Of a stretch of 64,000 nucleotides of DNA, positions 17,581 through 25,578 are shown piece by piece. The notes beneath the pieces were generated by a model that did not search any database, was not told the DNA's origin, and saw only the letters and a list, made by a program, of their open reading frames with translations. Made by a program: the position numbers and the translations under genes. Each line of letters opens with the position of its first letter. The stretch's first letter is position 1. The DNA is from Massiliimalia timonensis. GTDB taxonomy: Bacteria > Bacillota > Clostridia > Oscillospirales > Ruminococcaceae. The stretch covers positions 434,001 through 498,000 of the forward strand of contig NZ_FYDD01000003.1 in assembly GCF_900186585.1 (NCBI RefSeq), read 5' to 3'.

Positions 17581-18897
17581 ATGAAAAAGAAGATTCTTGC
17601 ATCGGCGTTATGTCTGGCAATGATGGCTTCGCTGGCATCATGCGGCGGCGACAAAGACGTGGATACCTCTAACAAGAGCGGCGACGCATCGACCGGCGAC
17701 GTAACCATCCGTTGGTCATGGTGGGGTGATACTACCCGTCATGAAAAGTACAATCAGATCGCAGATAAGTTTGAAGAAAAAAATCCTGGGATCAAAGTGG
17801 AACGGGAACCAAACTCTTGGGCTGATTACTGGGATAAATTATCTGTACAGGTAGCAGGCGGAAATGCACCGGATATGATGGGGCAGCATTTACAGTTTGC
17901 CGCTGACTATTCTACTCGTGGCGCTTTACAAGATCTTCAGCCGTTCGTTGACGATGGAACGATTGACGTTTCTAAAGTAGAACAGAGTGTTCTGGATACT
18001 GGAAAGATGAACGATGTATTCTGCATGGTTCCAATGGCAGTTACAACACAATCTTTGATCGCAAATAAAACCTTGTTAGATCAATACGGTGTTGACTATC
18101 CTGCATATAATGAGGATTGGACATGGGATGAATTTGCCGCTGAAGGGGAAAAATTTGTAAAAGCAACCAATGGCGAAATTTGGTTTACCGGTGACTGGTC
18201 TACGGCTTCTATGAACATCGTCCGTTACTGGAGCCGTATGAATGGGCAGGAAGCCTATACAGAAGATGGTAAACGTGGATTTGAAGAAGAAACTTTGGCA
18301 GAATGGCTGACTATGTGGAAAGACCTGCGCGACAAAGGTGTTATTCCGGATGCGGCCACTACCACAGAAGATAAATCCAATGCTTTGGAACAGAACCTTT
18401 TCTCTACTCACAAATCGGCGATAGCTAGTGTGCCGGCTAACCAATTGTATCTTTACGCAGAACAGGCTCCGGACGAAGAAGTGATTCTACTGCGCCAGCC
18501 GATCAGCAATGACAAGAAACAAGGGGTCTTTGTAGAAGGAGCTCACTGGGCAGTTTCTTCTAAGAGTGCACATCAGAAAGAAGCAGCGATGCTGATCAAC
18601 TTCTGGACTAATGACGCAGATGCTGTTAATATTTATCAGATGGACCAAGGTGTTCCAATCAATAATGAACTTGCAAGCCAGATATCTGAGAACCTAAGTG
18701 AATCCGATAAAAAATGTATTGAATTTGTACAGGCTTATATGGAAGTAGCCAGCGGATATACCACACCGCCGGCCGGAGCTACTGAATTGGATACTGAATT
18801 GCAAAACTATGGTTCCGCGGTAGGATTCGGTGAAAAAACACCGGAAGAGGCAGCAAAAGAGTTTGTTGCAAAAGTTGATGAAGTATTAAATAAATAA
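17581..18897 (+). CDS. Sugar ABC transporter solute-binding lipoprotein 2
   Basis: 438 residues and the same architecture as copy 1: lipobox LASC, then a DKDVDTSNKSGDASTGD linker and TIRWSWWGDT. It is the most diverged of the three over residues 120-350. Differences cluster in the region expected to line the sugar cleft, such as NRMNGQEAYTEDGK-type loops, which suggests an altered ligand preference. The ATG at 17581 follows AAGGAGG. The upstream in-frame start at 17551 has no ribosome site. The gene ends at its own terminator. Confidence 0.94.
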   Translation: MKKKILASALCLAMMASLASCGGDKDVDTSNKSGDASTGDVTIRWSWWGDTTRHEKYNQIADKFEEKNPGIKVEREPNSWADYWDKLSVQVAGGNAPDMMGQHLQFAADYSTRGALQDLQPFVDDGTIDVSKVEQSVLDTGKMNDVFCMVPMAVTTQSLIANKTLLDQYGVDYPAYNEDWTWDEFAAEGEKFVKATNGEIWFTGDWSTASMNIVRYWSRMNGQEAYTEDGKRGFEEETLAEWLTMWKDLRDKGVIPDAATTTEDKSNALEQNLFSTHKSAIASVPANQLYLYAEQAPDEEVILLRQPISNDKKQGVFVEGAHWAVSSKSAHQKEAAMLINFWTNDADAVNIYQMDQGVPINNELASQISENLSESDKKCIEFVQAYMEVASGYTTPPAGATELDTELQNYGSAVGFGEKTPEEAAKEFVAKVDEVLNK

Positions 18898-18914
18898 AAT
18901 TAAGATCAACGAGT

Positions 18915-18955
18915 AAAATACAGCAAGGTTACAAAAACCTTGCTGTATTTTTATG
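18915..18955 (+). terminator. Terminator after binding-protein gene 2
   Basis: ATACAGCAAGGTT pairs with AACCTTGCTGTAT, followed by TTTTAT. Confidence 0.92.
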
Positions 18956-19175
18956 GAAATTGCTTTCTTTGTTTAAAATGCACAATATATTTAAAAACCG
19001 AATTTTTAGAAAAAGAAAGGGAAAAAATAATAACCGATTTCCTGAACCGGTATTTTAATTGCTGTTTTGCAATTTCTATAGTTTTTTACGAAACTTTTTT
19101 CATAAATTAACGAAAATTGATTTGTGAATTAAAAATAAAAAAGTCAAATTCTGATAATTATATGACAATAATTGA

Positions 19176-19227
19176 GTAGAAAAGACGTCAAAATTGACTA
19201 TAATTAAATACATAGTAAACGTTTTCT
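19176..19227 (+). promoter_or_regulatory. Promoter and operator O1 of binding-protein gene 3
   Basis: GTAGAA (19176-19181), a 17-bp spacer, TATAAT (19199-19204) and AGTAAACGTTTTCT (19214-19227). It has the same geometry as in the other two copies. Confidence 0.77.
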
Positions 19228-19328
19228 GAACTTCATTGTTAAATTCGTTTATTTGCAACACTCAGAAGAAACGGGATCGGGGAACAAAATCATTTCGTTT
19301 TGGAGGGTGCTTTATTTTTACTTCACAA

Positions 19329-19346
19329 ATAGCAAATTGCCCAAAA
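19329..19346 (+). promoter_or_regulatory. Mid-leader element, copy 3
   Basis: ATAGCAAATTGCCCAAAA corresponds to the elements at 15,611 and 17,420. It lies 186 bp before the start codon. Confidence 0.4.
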
Positions 19347-19466
19347 AAGTTTTTTTGAAAATCAGAATATAGGATATTTATTCTATGGCTAATTTGACGG
19401 TATTTTCTTTGAAGTAAAAATAAAACAGTGGGGTGAAGGTGAAATGAGTTTTATATTTAAAACTCA

Positions 19467-19479
19467 AGAAAACGTTTAC
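19467..19479 (-). promoter_or_regulatory. Second operator O2, gene 3
   Basis: AGAAAACGTTTAC, inverted relative to O1, about 20 bp before the ribosome site. Confidence 0.7.
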
Positions 19480-19514
19480 ATAATGGTATCGAACAAATTC
19501 AAGGAGGCAAAAAC

Positions 19515-20840
19515 ATGAAAAAGAAGATTCTTGCATCGGCACTGTGTCTGGTAATGATGGCTTCGCTGGCATCCTGCGGAGGCGACAAAGACGCAGATAC
19601 CTCTAACAAGAGCGGCGACGCATCGACCGGCGACGTAAGCATCCGCTGGTCATGGTGGGGCGACACAAAACGGCATGAGCTGTATAACTCTATTGCAGAC
19701 AAGTTTGAAGAAAAAAATCCTGGGATTAAAGTGGAACGGGAACCGAACTCCTGGAACGACTACTGGGATAAGCTTTCTGTACAGGTAGCGGGCGGAAATG
19801 CGCCGGATATGATGGGTATGCATGTTCAGTATTCTTCCGATTATGCTGGAAGAGGCGCGCTGTTAGACCTTCAGCCGTTCGTTGACGATGGGACGATTGA
19901 TGTTTCCAAAGTAGAACAGAGCGTATTAGACACCGGTAAAATGGACGGTGTATTCTGTATGGTCCCTATGGCTGTTACCACAGCTTCCCTGATCACTAAC
20001 AAAACCTTGTTAGATGAATATGGGATTGAATATCCGGCTTATAATGAAGACTGGACATGGGATGAATTTGCTGCTGCTGGTAAGAAGTTTAAAGATGCTA
20101 CGAATGGGGAGATCTGGTTCAGCAATGACTGGGCGACCGGCTCTACCAACAACATTCGTTACTGGGCACGGATCAAAGGGGAAGAAGCATTTACTCCGGA
20201 AGGTGACATCGCTTGGAGCGAAGGGACAGTTGCAGAATGGCTGACCATGTGGAAAGAGCTCCGCGATGAAGGGATCATTCCAGATGCGGCTACTTCTAAC
20301 GAAGATGGCACCTTAGCCTTGGAACAGAAGATCTTTACGACCCGGAAATGTGCAATGCACAACGTACCGGCAAACCAGCTGTACTTATATCAGGAACAAA
20401 TGCCGGATGATGAAATCATTCTGCTGCGCCAGCCGATCGGCAATGATGGCTCTCAGGGTGCGATCATTGAAGGCGCACACTGGTCTATCTCTCCGAAGAG
20501 CTCTCATCAGAAAGAAGCAGCGATGCTGATCAACTTCTGGACCAATGATGAAGATGCAGTCAATATCTACAAAATGGACCAGGGTGTTCCGATCAACAAC
20601 GAATTGGCAAGCAAGATCACTGCTGATCTGAGTGAATCTGATACAAAATGTATTGAGTTTGTACAGTCTTACATGGAAGTTGCATCTGCTTATACACCTG
20701 CACCAATTGGCGCCAGCGAGATCGACACTGAAGTGAAAAACTTTGGTCAGGCGGTAGGCTTTGGTGAAATGACTCCGGAGCAGGCTGCGAAAGACCTGAC
20801 TGCAAAGGCAAAAGAGATCACAGAAAAGAACAAAAAATAA
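19515..20840 (+). CDS. Sugar ABC transporter solute-binding lipoprotein 3
   Basis: 441 residues. The first 50 residues, including lipobox LASC and the SNKSGDASTGD linker, match copy 2. Most of the mature protein (for example LALEQKIFTTRKCAMH and QLYLYQEQMPDDEI) matches copy 1. The segment ASKI...LSESD...CIEFVQ is again copy-2-like. The gene is therefore a mosaic, probably shaped by gene conversion. It lies directly upstream of the two permease genes and is the likeliest main binding protein of the transporter. Confidence 0.95.
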   Translation: MKKKILASALCLVMMASLASCGGDKDADTSNKSGDASTGDVSIRWSWWGDTKRHELYNSIADKFEEKNPGIKVEREPNSWNDYWDKLSVQVAGGNAPDMMGMHVQYSSDYAGRGALLDLQPFVDDGTIDVSKVEQSVLDTGKMDGVFCMVPMAVTTASLITNKTLLDEYGIEYPAYNEDWTWDEFAAAGKKFKDATNGEIWFSNDWATGSTNNIRYWARIKGEEAFTPEGDIAWSEGTVAEWLTMWKELRDEGIIPDAATSNEDGTLALEQKIFTTRKCAMHNVPANQLYLYQEQMPDDEIILLRQPIGNDGSQGAIIEGAHWSISPKSSHQKEAAMLINFWTNDEDAVNIYKMDQGVPINNELASKITADLSESDTKCIEFVQSYMEVASAYTPAPIGASEIDTEVKNFGQAVGFGEMTPEQAAKDLTAKAKEITEKNKK

Positions 20841-20875
20841 GTTGATTTTTTTCGTAAAGCGTTAATCGGATGAGA

Positions 20876-20938
20876 AAGGGCGGAAGAGGACGTTCAGGAT
20901 CGTTGTTTGAGATACGGAACTAACTCTGCCGCCTTTTT
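20876..20938 (+). terminator. Weak terminator or attenuator between binding protein 3 and the permeases
   Basis: AAGGGCGGAAGAG can pair with CTCTGCCGCCTTTTT across a loop of about 35 nt. Partial read-through would give more binding protein than permease, as is common in such operons. Confidence 0.55.
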
Positions 20939-20997
20939 GAATCGAATTTCTGTAGTGATACGGGAATGAAAAATTTATTAGTAAGGGAATGAATGTT

Positions 20998-21882
20998 GTG
21001 AAATTAAGCAGAAAAGCGCGATCTGGTATTGCCGGCTATTTGTTTTTAACACCGTGGCTGCTGGGTCTACTGGCGTTTACAGCGATCCCTATGATCGCAT
21101 CACTGTATTTCTCTTTCACTGACTATGATATGCTGACCGACCCGGTATGGTCTGGAATCAATAACTATAAGGCGTTGTTTGCAGATCCCAAATTCCGTTC
21201 CAGCTTAGTCGTTACATTTAAGTTCGTATTTATCAGTGTTCCGCTCCAGTTGGCGTTTGCGTTGTTTATCGCAGTTATCCTGAAACAGGACCGCCGCGGT
21301 GCGAAGATCTACCGCGCAATTTATTACCTGCCATCTTTGTTTGGCGGTAGTGTTGCAGTTGCAATTCTTTGGAAAGAGTTGTTTAATAAAGAAGGGGTAT
21401 TCAATCAGATTTTGGGTGTTTTCGGGATCGAAGGAATTAACTGGATCGCTACCCCAAGTACTGCGCTGAATACGCTGATTGTTTTAGCGGTCTGGCAGTT
21501 TGGCGCTTCGATGGTAATTTTCTTATCCTCTTTAAAACAGATTCCGCAGGATTATTATGAAGCGGCTACGATCGACGGGGCAAGTAAGCCAAAACAGTTT
21601 TTCAGCATTACCTTGCCATTGTTGACCCCGATGGTATTCTTCAACGTTGTTATGCAGATCATCAATGCATTCCAGTCCTTTACCTCTGCGTATATCGTCA
21701 GCGGCGGTACTGGTGGACCGATGGATTCCACATTGTTCTATTCTTTGTATTTGTATACCAAAGGGTTCCGTCAGTTCTCCATGGGTTATGCTTCTGCTAT
21801 GGCATGGATCCTGCTGCTCATCATTGGCGTTGTCACCGCCCTCCTCTTTGCATCTGCAAAGAAATGGGTCTACTACGATTAA
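20998..21882 (+). CDS. Sugar ABC transporter permease, MalF/UgpA type
   Basis: About 294 residues with six predicted membrane helices. The cytoplasmic EAA loop that contacts the ATPase reads YYEAATIDGASKPKQFFSITLPLL (about residues 180-205). The start is taken as GTG 20998, nine bases after AAGGGA. The ATG at 20989 abuts that site. It forms the membrane channel together with the next gene. No ATPase gene is present in the window, so a shared MsmX-like ATPase encoded elsewhere is expected. Confidence 0.93.
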   Translation: MKLSRKARSGIAGYLFLTPWLLGLLAFTAIPMIASLYFSFTDYDMLTDPVWSGINNYKALFADPKFRSSLVVTFKFVFISVPLQLAFALFIAVILKQDRRGAKIYRAIYYLPSLFGGSVAVAILWKELFNKEGVFNQILGVFGIEGINWIATPSTALNTLIVLAVWQFGASMVIFLSSLKQIPQDYYEAATIDGASKPKQFFSITLPLLTPMVFFNVVMQIINAFQSFTSAYIVSGGTGGPMDSTLFYSLYLYTKGFRQFSMGYASAMAWILLLIIGVVTALLFASAKKWVYYD

Positions 21883-21898
21883 TAGGAGGTAAGAAATT

Positions 21899-22738
21899 AT
21901 GGCGAAAAGAAGATTTAAAACCTTTTGCGTGCACTTTTTCATTATCCTCTTTGGTTTAATTATGTTATACCCATTGCTGTGGATGTTAAGTGCGTCTTTT
22001 AAAACATCGACTGAAATATTCCAGGGGACAAACTTCTTCCCGGAAGCTCCAACCTTTGACAGCTATGTACAGGGCTGGGAAGGGATCATGGGGATCCCGT
22101 TCTGGCAGTTTTTTGCCAATTCTTTTACGATCGTTCTCTTTGTTATGCTTGGAAATATCATCAGCTGCCTGCCAACTGCATATGCTTTTAGTAAACTGAA
22201 ATTCCCGTTGAGGAGCTTGTGGTTTACGATCATGATGGGTACTTTGATGCTTCCGATGCACGTTAAATTGATCCCGACTTATATCGTGTTCAACAATCTA
22301 GGATGGGTCAATACATTCCTGCCAATGATCGTACCGAGCTTCTTTGCAACACAAGGGTTCTTCATTTTCTTGATGACCCAATATATGAGAGGGCTGCCGA
22401 AAGAGCTTGACGAGGCGGCGACCGTAGATGGATGCGGCCCGTTCCGCAGCTTTATCCAGATCACGGTTCCATTGTCTGTTCCGGCAATTGTTACCACAGC
22501 GATTTTCTCTTTCCTGTGGACTTGGAACGATTTCTTCACCCAGAACATCTACCTGACAGAAACCAAAAAATATACGGTGTCTATGGCGCTTCGCCAGTTT
22601 ACCGATGCGATGGGGAACAGCTCTTGGGGGGCTTTGTTCGCAATGTCTGTATTATCCCTGATCCCGTTGTTCTTAATGTTCGTTCTGTTCCAGAGCTATC
22701 TGGTGGACGGCATTACAGCAGGAAGCGTAAAGGGTTAA
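21899..22738 (+). CDS. Sugar ABC transporter permease, MalG/UgpE type
   Basis: 279 residues with six predicted helices. The EAA loop is LDEAATVDGCGPFRSFIQITVPL, and the extracellular loop after the first helix is typical of MalG relatives. It starts at an ATG with AGGAGG, 16 bp after the first permease. The C-terminal GITAGSVKG is a family hallmark. It pairs with the preceding permease. Confidence 0.95.
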   Translation: MAKRRFKTFCVHFFIILFGLIMLYPLLWMLSASFKTSTEIFQGTNFFPEAPTFDSYVQGWEGIMGIPFWQFFANSFTIVLFVMLGNIISCLPTAYAFSKLKFPLRSLWFTIMMGTLMLPMHVKLIPTYIVFNNLGWVNTFLPMIVPSFFATQGFFIFLMTQYMRGLPKELDEAATVDGCGPFRSFIQITVPLSVPAIVTTAIFSFLWTWNDFFTQNIYLTETKKYTVSMALRQFTDAMGNSSWGALFAMSVLSLIPLFLMFVLFQSYLVDGITAGSVKG

Positions 22739-22774
22739 TAATAAAATACTTTGAAAAGAAAGGAGGGGTTATTG

Positions 22775-23224
22775 ATGAAGCTTGCGATTGGAAGTGACCA
22801 TGCCGGGTTTGAGTTAAAACAAAAACTGCTCAAAGAGATCGAAGCAGACGGACATGATATTACTGACTTTGGAAGCTATAACCCCGATCCAGTAGATTTT
22901 CCAGATATTGCAAAGCAGGTTTGTACGGCGATCCTCAAAGGGGAAGCCAAACGCGGGATCATGTTCTGTGGAACGGGTGTCGGCGCGGCGATCGCCTGCA
23001 ACAAAACCCCGGGGATAAGAGCGGCAGTATGTCATGATTTGTACTCTGCACATCAATGTGTAGAGCATGACGACGTACAGGTATTATGCCTGGGCGGACA
23101 AATTATTGGACATTCCGCTGCAATTGAAATCATCCGCTTGTTCTTGTCAGCTACTTTTTCCAACGGGGAAGAGTTTGCCCGCCGTGTGGAAAAACTGGCA
23201 AAGATGGAACGCGGGGAATTGTAA
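22775..23224 (+). CDS. rpiB: RpiB/LacA/LacB-family sugar-phosphate isomerase
   Basis: 149 residues. The N-terminal GSDHAGFELKQKL and the active-site loop MFCGTGVGAAIACNK (Cys near 66) define the family. These enzymes interconvert ribulose-5-P with ribose-5-P or, in relatives, allose-6-P, galactose-6-P or four-carbon phosphates. The transporter operon and the DUF1537 kinase nearby make a tetrose or pentose-acid derivative plausible, but the assignment to Rpi itself is nominal. The ATG at 22775 has AAGGAGGGG. Confidence 0.9.
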   Translation: MKLAIGSDHAGFELKQKLLKEIEADGHDITDFGSYNPDPVDFPDIAKQVCTAILKGEAKRGIMFCGTGVGAAIACNKTPGIRAAVCHDLYSAHQCVEHDDVQVLCLGGQIIGHSAAIEIIRLFLSATFSNGEEFARRVEKLAKMERGEL

Positions 23225-23261
23225 TCATTTTTATTAAACAAACTAGAAAGAGGTCTATTAC

Positions 23262-23690
23262 ATGAATTCATTTGTTTCTAACAAGTGGGGACGCCTTGTC
23301 GTGATCCATCTTGGAAAAGGGGAAAAACTTCTGGAGAGCATTCAAGCCGAAGTTGACCGTCTGGGAATCCGCAATGGCGTAGTGCTGTCTGCGATCGGTT
23401 CTATGCGGAAAGCCAGCTTACATATCATCATGAATACAGAAGATAACTCTGAAAATAAATATATCACAGTAGAAAAACCAATCGAATTAGGCGGTGTGCA
23501 AGGGGTCATCCTTGATGGAGAACCACACCTGCATATTATCTGCGCCGACCCGGAACGTCCTTACATTGGGCATTTGGAAAATGGCACAGAAGTGCAGTAC
23601 CTTGCTGAAATCTCGATCGCAGAAATTTTAGATCTGGATGTGACCCGTAAATTAGATGAGTTTGGGATCAGCTATATTACAGAAAAATAA
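23262..23690 (+). CDS. PPC (DUF296) domain protein 1
   Basis: 142 residues forming one PPC/DUF296 domain: GVVLSAIGSMRKASLHI, VQGVILDGEPHLHIICAD and YIGHLENGTEVQYLAEI. In plants this domain follows AT-hooks. In bacteria it stands alone as a trimer of unclear function. The conserved His-x-His in PHLHI suggests metal binding. A paralog of the same length lies at 25.1 kb on the other side of the LacI gene. Co-location with sugar-acid genes suggests an enzymatic or sensor role in that pathway, which is inference. Confidence 0.85.
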   Translation: MNSFVSNKWGRLVVIHLGKGEKLLESIQAEVDRLGIRNGVVLSAIGSMRKASLHIIMNTEDNSENKYITVEKPIELGGVQGVILDGEPHLHIICADPERPYIGHLENGTEVQYLAEISIAEILDLDVTRKLDEFGISYITEK

Positions 23691-23744
23691 TTCTGTTACA
23701 GCCGCTTAAAAATTCGCTTCACAATGTTCATTGATCAAGTCTTG

Positions 23745-23790
23745 ACCTTTCAAAGCAAGGGATACATACCTTGCTTTGAAAGGAATTTAT
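23745..23790 (+). terminator. Terminator after PPC gene 1
   Basis: CCTTTCAAAGCAAGG pairs with CCTTGCTTTGAAAGG around a seven-base loop, then AATTTAT. Confidence 0.8.
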
Positions 23791-23815
23791 CCTCGAAAAT
23801 AGTTGGACGGTATTA

Positions 23816-23829
23816 AGTAAACGTTTTCT
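23816..23829. promoter_or_regulatory. Isolated copy of the AGTAAACGTTTTCT operator
   Basis: An exact match to O1 of binding-protein gene 3, located between the convergent PPC and LacI genes just beyond the LacI terminator. No start codon follows on the plus strand. It could be a distal operator for looping or a relic of a lost gene copy. Confidence 0.6.
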
Positions 23830-23839
23830 TAGGCAGATA

Positions 23840-23866
23840 AAAAAGCCACATTACCATGTGGCTTTC
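23840..23866 (-). terminator. Terminator of the LacI gene, overlapping its stop codon
   Basis: On the minus strand AAAGCCACAT pairs with ATGTGGCTTTTTT. The TAA stop lies in the loop. Confidence 0.85.
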
Positions 23867-24900
23867 TGCGAAAGATTGTCCGTTGGAATACTAACTGCAT
23901 TTCCAGCCACCATAGTGGGCGGGAAAATAAAGGTCCGGTTTTCCATATTTGGGTTTTCGATCCGTTGCAGTATAGCTTCTCCGGCGCACCGCCCAATTTC
24001 ATACGGATGGAACTGTGCGGTCGAAGGGCGTGTGCTCATCAATTCCAGGTTATCGATTCCGTCGTAGGAAACGATCGACAGATCTTCCGGTGCATTGATA
24101 TTCTTTTCTTTCATGCACTTTAAGGCGCCGACCGACATCATGTTGTTTAAAGCAATGATCGCAGTTGGTTTTTCTTCCATGGAGCCAATTTGCTCTACTG
24201 CTTCATAACCGGATTTGAGGGTGAAATTCCCCTCAAATTGGAATGGATACTGATCGTCGACAACGATCCCGTATTCTTTCATCGCGGAAATGAAGCCCTG
24301 CATACGCTCGAAGGCGTTATTCAGGTTTTTAGGACCTTTGATCACAAAGATCTTTCGGTGTCCTAATTGAAGGAGCTGCTTGGTCAAAAGGTAACTGCCT
24401 TGAAAGTTATCTGTGTCAATGATGTCGCCGATGAAATTCGGGATCTTTAATTTACGGTTGATCAGGATCATGGGCATATTTAAAGACGCTATGTAGTCGT
24501 TATTTTCTGCGGTGCTGTTAAGCAGCAGCCCGTCGATATTTTTACTTTGTAGCAGCTGCAAGTAGGTCAATTCCCGTTCTTTGCTGCCTTTGGTGCTGCA
24601 AACGATCATATTATATCCTTCTACGCTGATCACATCTTCTACCGCTTTTGCCAGGGTGATGTGGTAGCTGTTGGAAATATCCGATACAACAAATCCGATC
24701 GTCTTGGTAGAACGGGTCTTTAAACTGCGTGCAACACTATTCGGATAATATTGCAATTCTTTGATTGCTGCGTTGACCCTGTCTGCGATTTCGGGACTTA
24801 CATAGTAATTCCCGTTTAGGACACGGGAAACCGTTGCAATAGAAACATTAGCAAATTTCGCTACATCTTTTACCGTTACACGGTCACGACTTGGATTCAC
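23851..24900 (-). CDS. LacI-family transcriptional repressor
   Basis: 349 residues. The N-terminal HTH and hinge read VTVKDVAKFANVSIATVSRVLNGNYYVSPEIADRV, then NSVARSLKTRSTKTIGFVV. Residues from about 65 form the periplasmic-binding-like effector core (DISNSYH, SYDGIDNLELMSTRPSTAQF). The start is GTG 24900 with AAAGGAACG upstream. LacI proteins with this hinge bind palindromes centred on CG, which fits the repeated AGTAAACGTTTTCT boxes, so it is the prime candidate repressor of the three binding-protein genes. CcpA is the alternative. Confidence 0.95.
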   Translation of the reverse strand: MNPSRDRVTVKDVAKFANVSIATVSRVLNGNYYVSPEIADRVNAAIKELQYYPNSVARSLKTRSTKTIGFVVSDISNSYHITLAKAVEDVISVEGYNMIVCSTKGSKERELTYLQLLQSKNIDGLLLNSTAENNDYIASLNMPMILINRKLKIPNFIGDIIDTDNFQGSYLLTKQLLQLGHRKIFVIKGPKNLNNAFERMQGFISAMKEYGIVVDDQYPFQFEGNFTLKSGYEAVEQIGSMEEKPTAIIALNNMMSVGALKCMKEKNINAPEDLSIVSYDGIDNLELMSTRPSTAQFHPYEIGRCAGEAILQRIENPNMENRTFIFPPTMVAGNAVSIPTDNLSQKATW

Positions 24901-24962
24901 GGGTGAACACGTTCCTTTCTTTCAAAAGCAGAGAAAGCTGCAAGTTCTCCTTCTTTCTTGTC

Positions 24963-24990
24963 ATTATAACAGTTTTTCATTAGATTGCAA
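24963..24990 (-). promoter_or_regulatory. Promoter of the LacI gene
   Basis: On the minus strand TTGCAA (24985-24990) and TATAAT (24963-24968) lie 16 bp apart. Confidence 0.7.
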
Positions 24991-25078
24991 CCTATTCCGA
25001 AAAAAGTGCAAGATAGGTGAAAAAAAAGTCAAATTTTGAGAAGAAAGCTTCCGAAGAATGACAAAGAAAAGGTGATTC

Positions 25079-25096
25079 AAACGGAGATATTCGTTT
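25079..25096. promoter_or_regulatory. Palindrome upstream of the sugar-acid operon
   Basis: AAACGGAGATATTCGTTT is an 18-bp imperfect palindrome just before the ribosome site of PPC gene 2. Its outer AAACG/CGTTT arms resemble the operators upstream of the binding-protein genes but the centre differs. It is a possible operator. Confidence 0.4.
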
Positions 25097-25113
25097 TAAA
25101 GGAGGAATAAAAG

Positions 25114-25542
25114 ATGAGAATCTATGAGTCAGAAGGCATTGGAAGAGTCTTTATCCTGCATCTGAAAAAAGGGGATGGAGTACTGGAGGGGATCCGCGAG
25201 GTCATTTCAAAATACCAGCTTCAAAATGCGGTAGTGGTTTCGGGGATCGGTTCACTGCGCCAGCTTCACTACCACTTCATCAGTTCTTTGGCAGATGTGG
25301 CAGAAGATCAGTTCGATATGGCGAAAAAACCGATCGAAATGGGGGCTGTCCAAGGCCTAATCATTGAAGGGGTACCGCATCTCCATGTTACTGCCTCCGA
25401 TCCGGACCGTGCTTATATTGGGCATTTGGAACCGGAAAGTGAAGTGCAGTATTTGGCAGAGATCTGTATCATGGAGCTTAAGGGTGCGGACCTGACCAGA
25501 CGGAAAGATGAATTTGGCGTTTCTTATATTGATAAAAAATAA
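25114..25542 (+). CDS. PPC (DUF296) domain protein 2
   Basis: 142 residues, clearly paralogous to the protein at 23.3 kb: VVSGIGSLRQLHYHF, VQGLIIEGVPHLHVTASD and YIGHLEPESEVQYLAEI. The PHLHV motif and the YIGHLE segment are retained. It is the first gene of a six-gene operon with short gaps and strong ribosome sites (AAAGGAGGAAT here). Function unknown. Two copies bracketing the LacI gene suggest two related substrates or hetero-oligomers. Confidence 0.85.
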   Translation: MRIYESEGIGRVFILHLKKGDGVLEGIREVISKYQLQNAVVVSGIGSLRQLHYHFISSLADVAEDQFDMAKKPIEMGAVQGLIIEGVPHLHVTASDPDRAYIGHLEPESEVQYLAEICIMELKGADLTRRKDEFGVSYIDKK

Positions 25543-25578
25543 ACTGGGCATTGAAAAAACAAGAGAGGAAGAACCAAC

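Noticed and set aside
20998..22738. Search for a dedicated ABC ATPase next to the permeases
   Set aside because: No Walker-containing ABC protein is encoded between 14 and 34 kb; a shared ATPase elsewhere is the usual arrangement.
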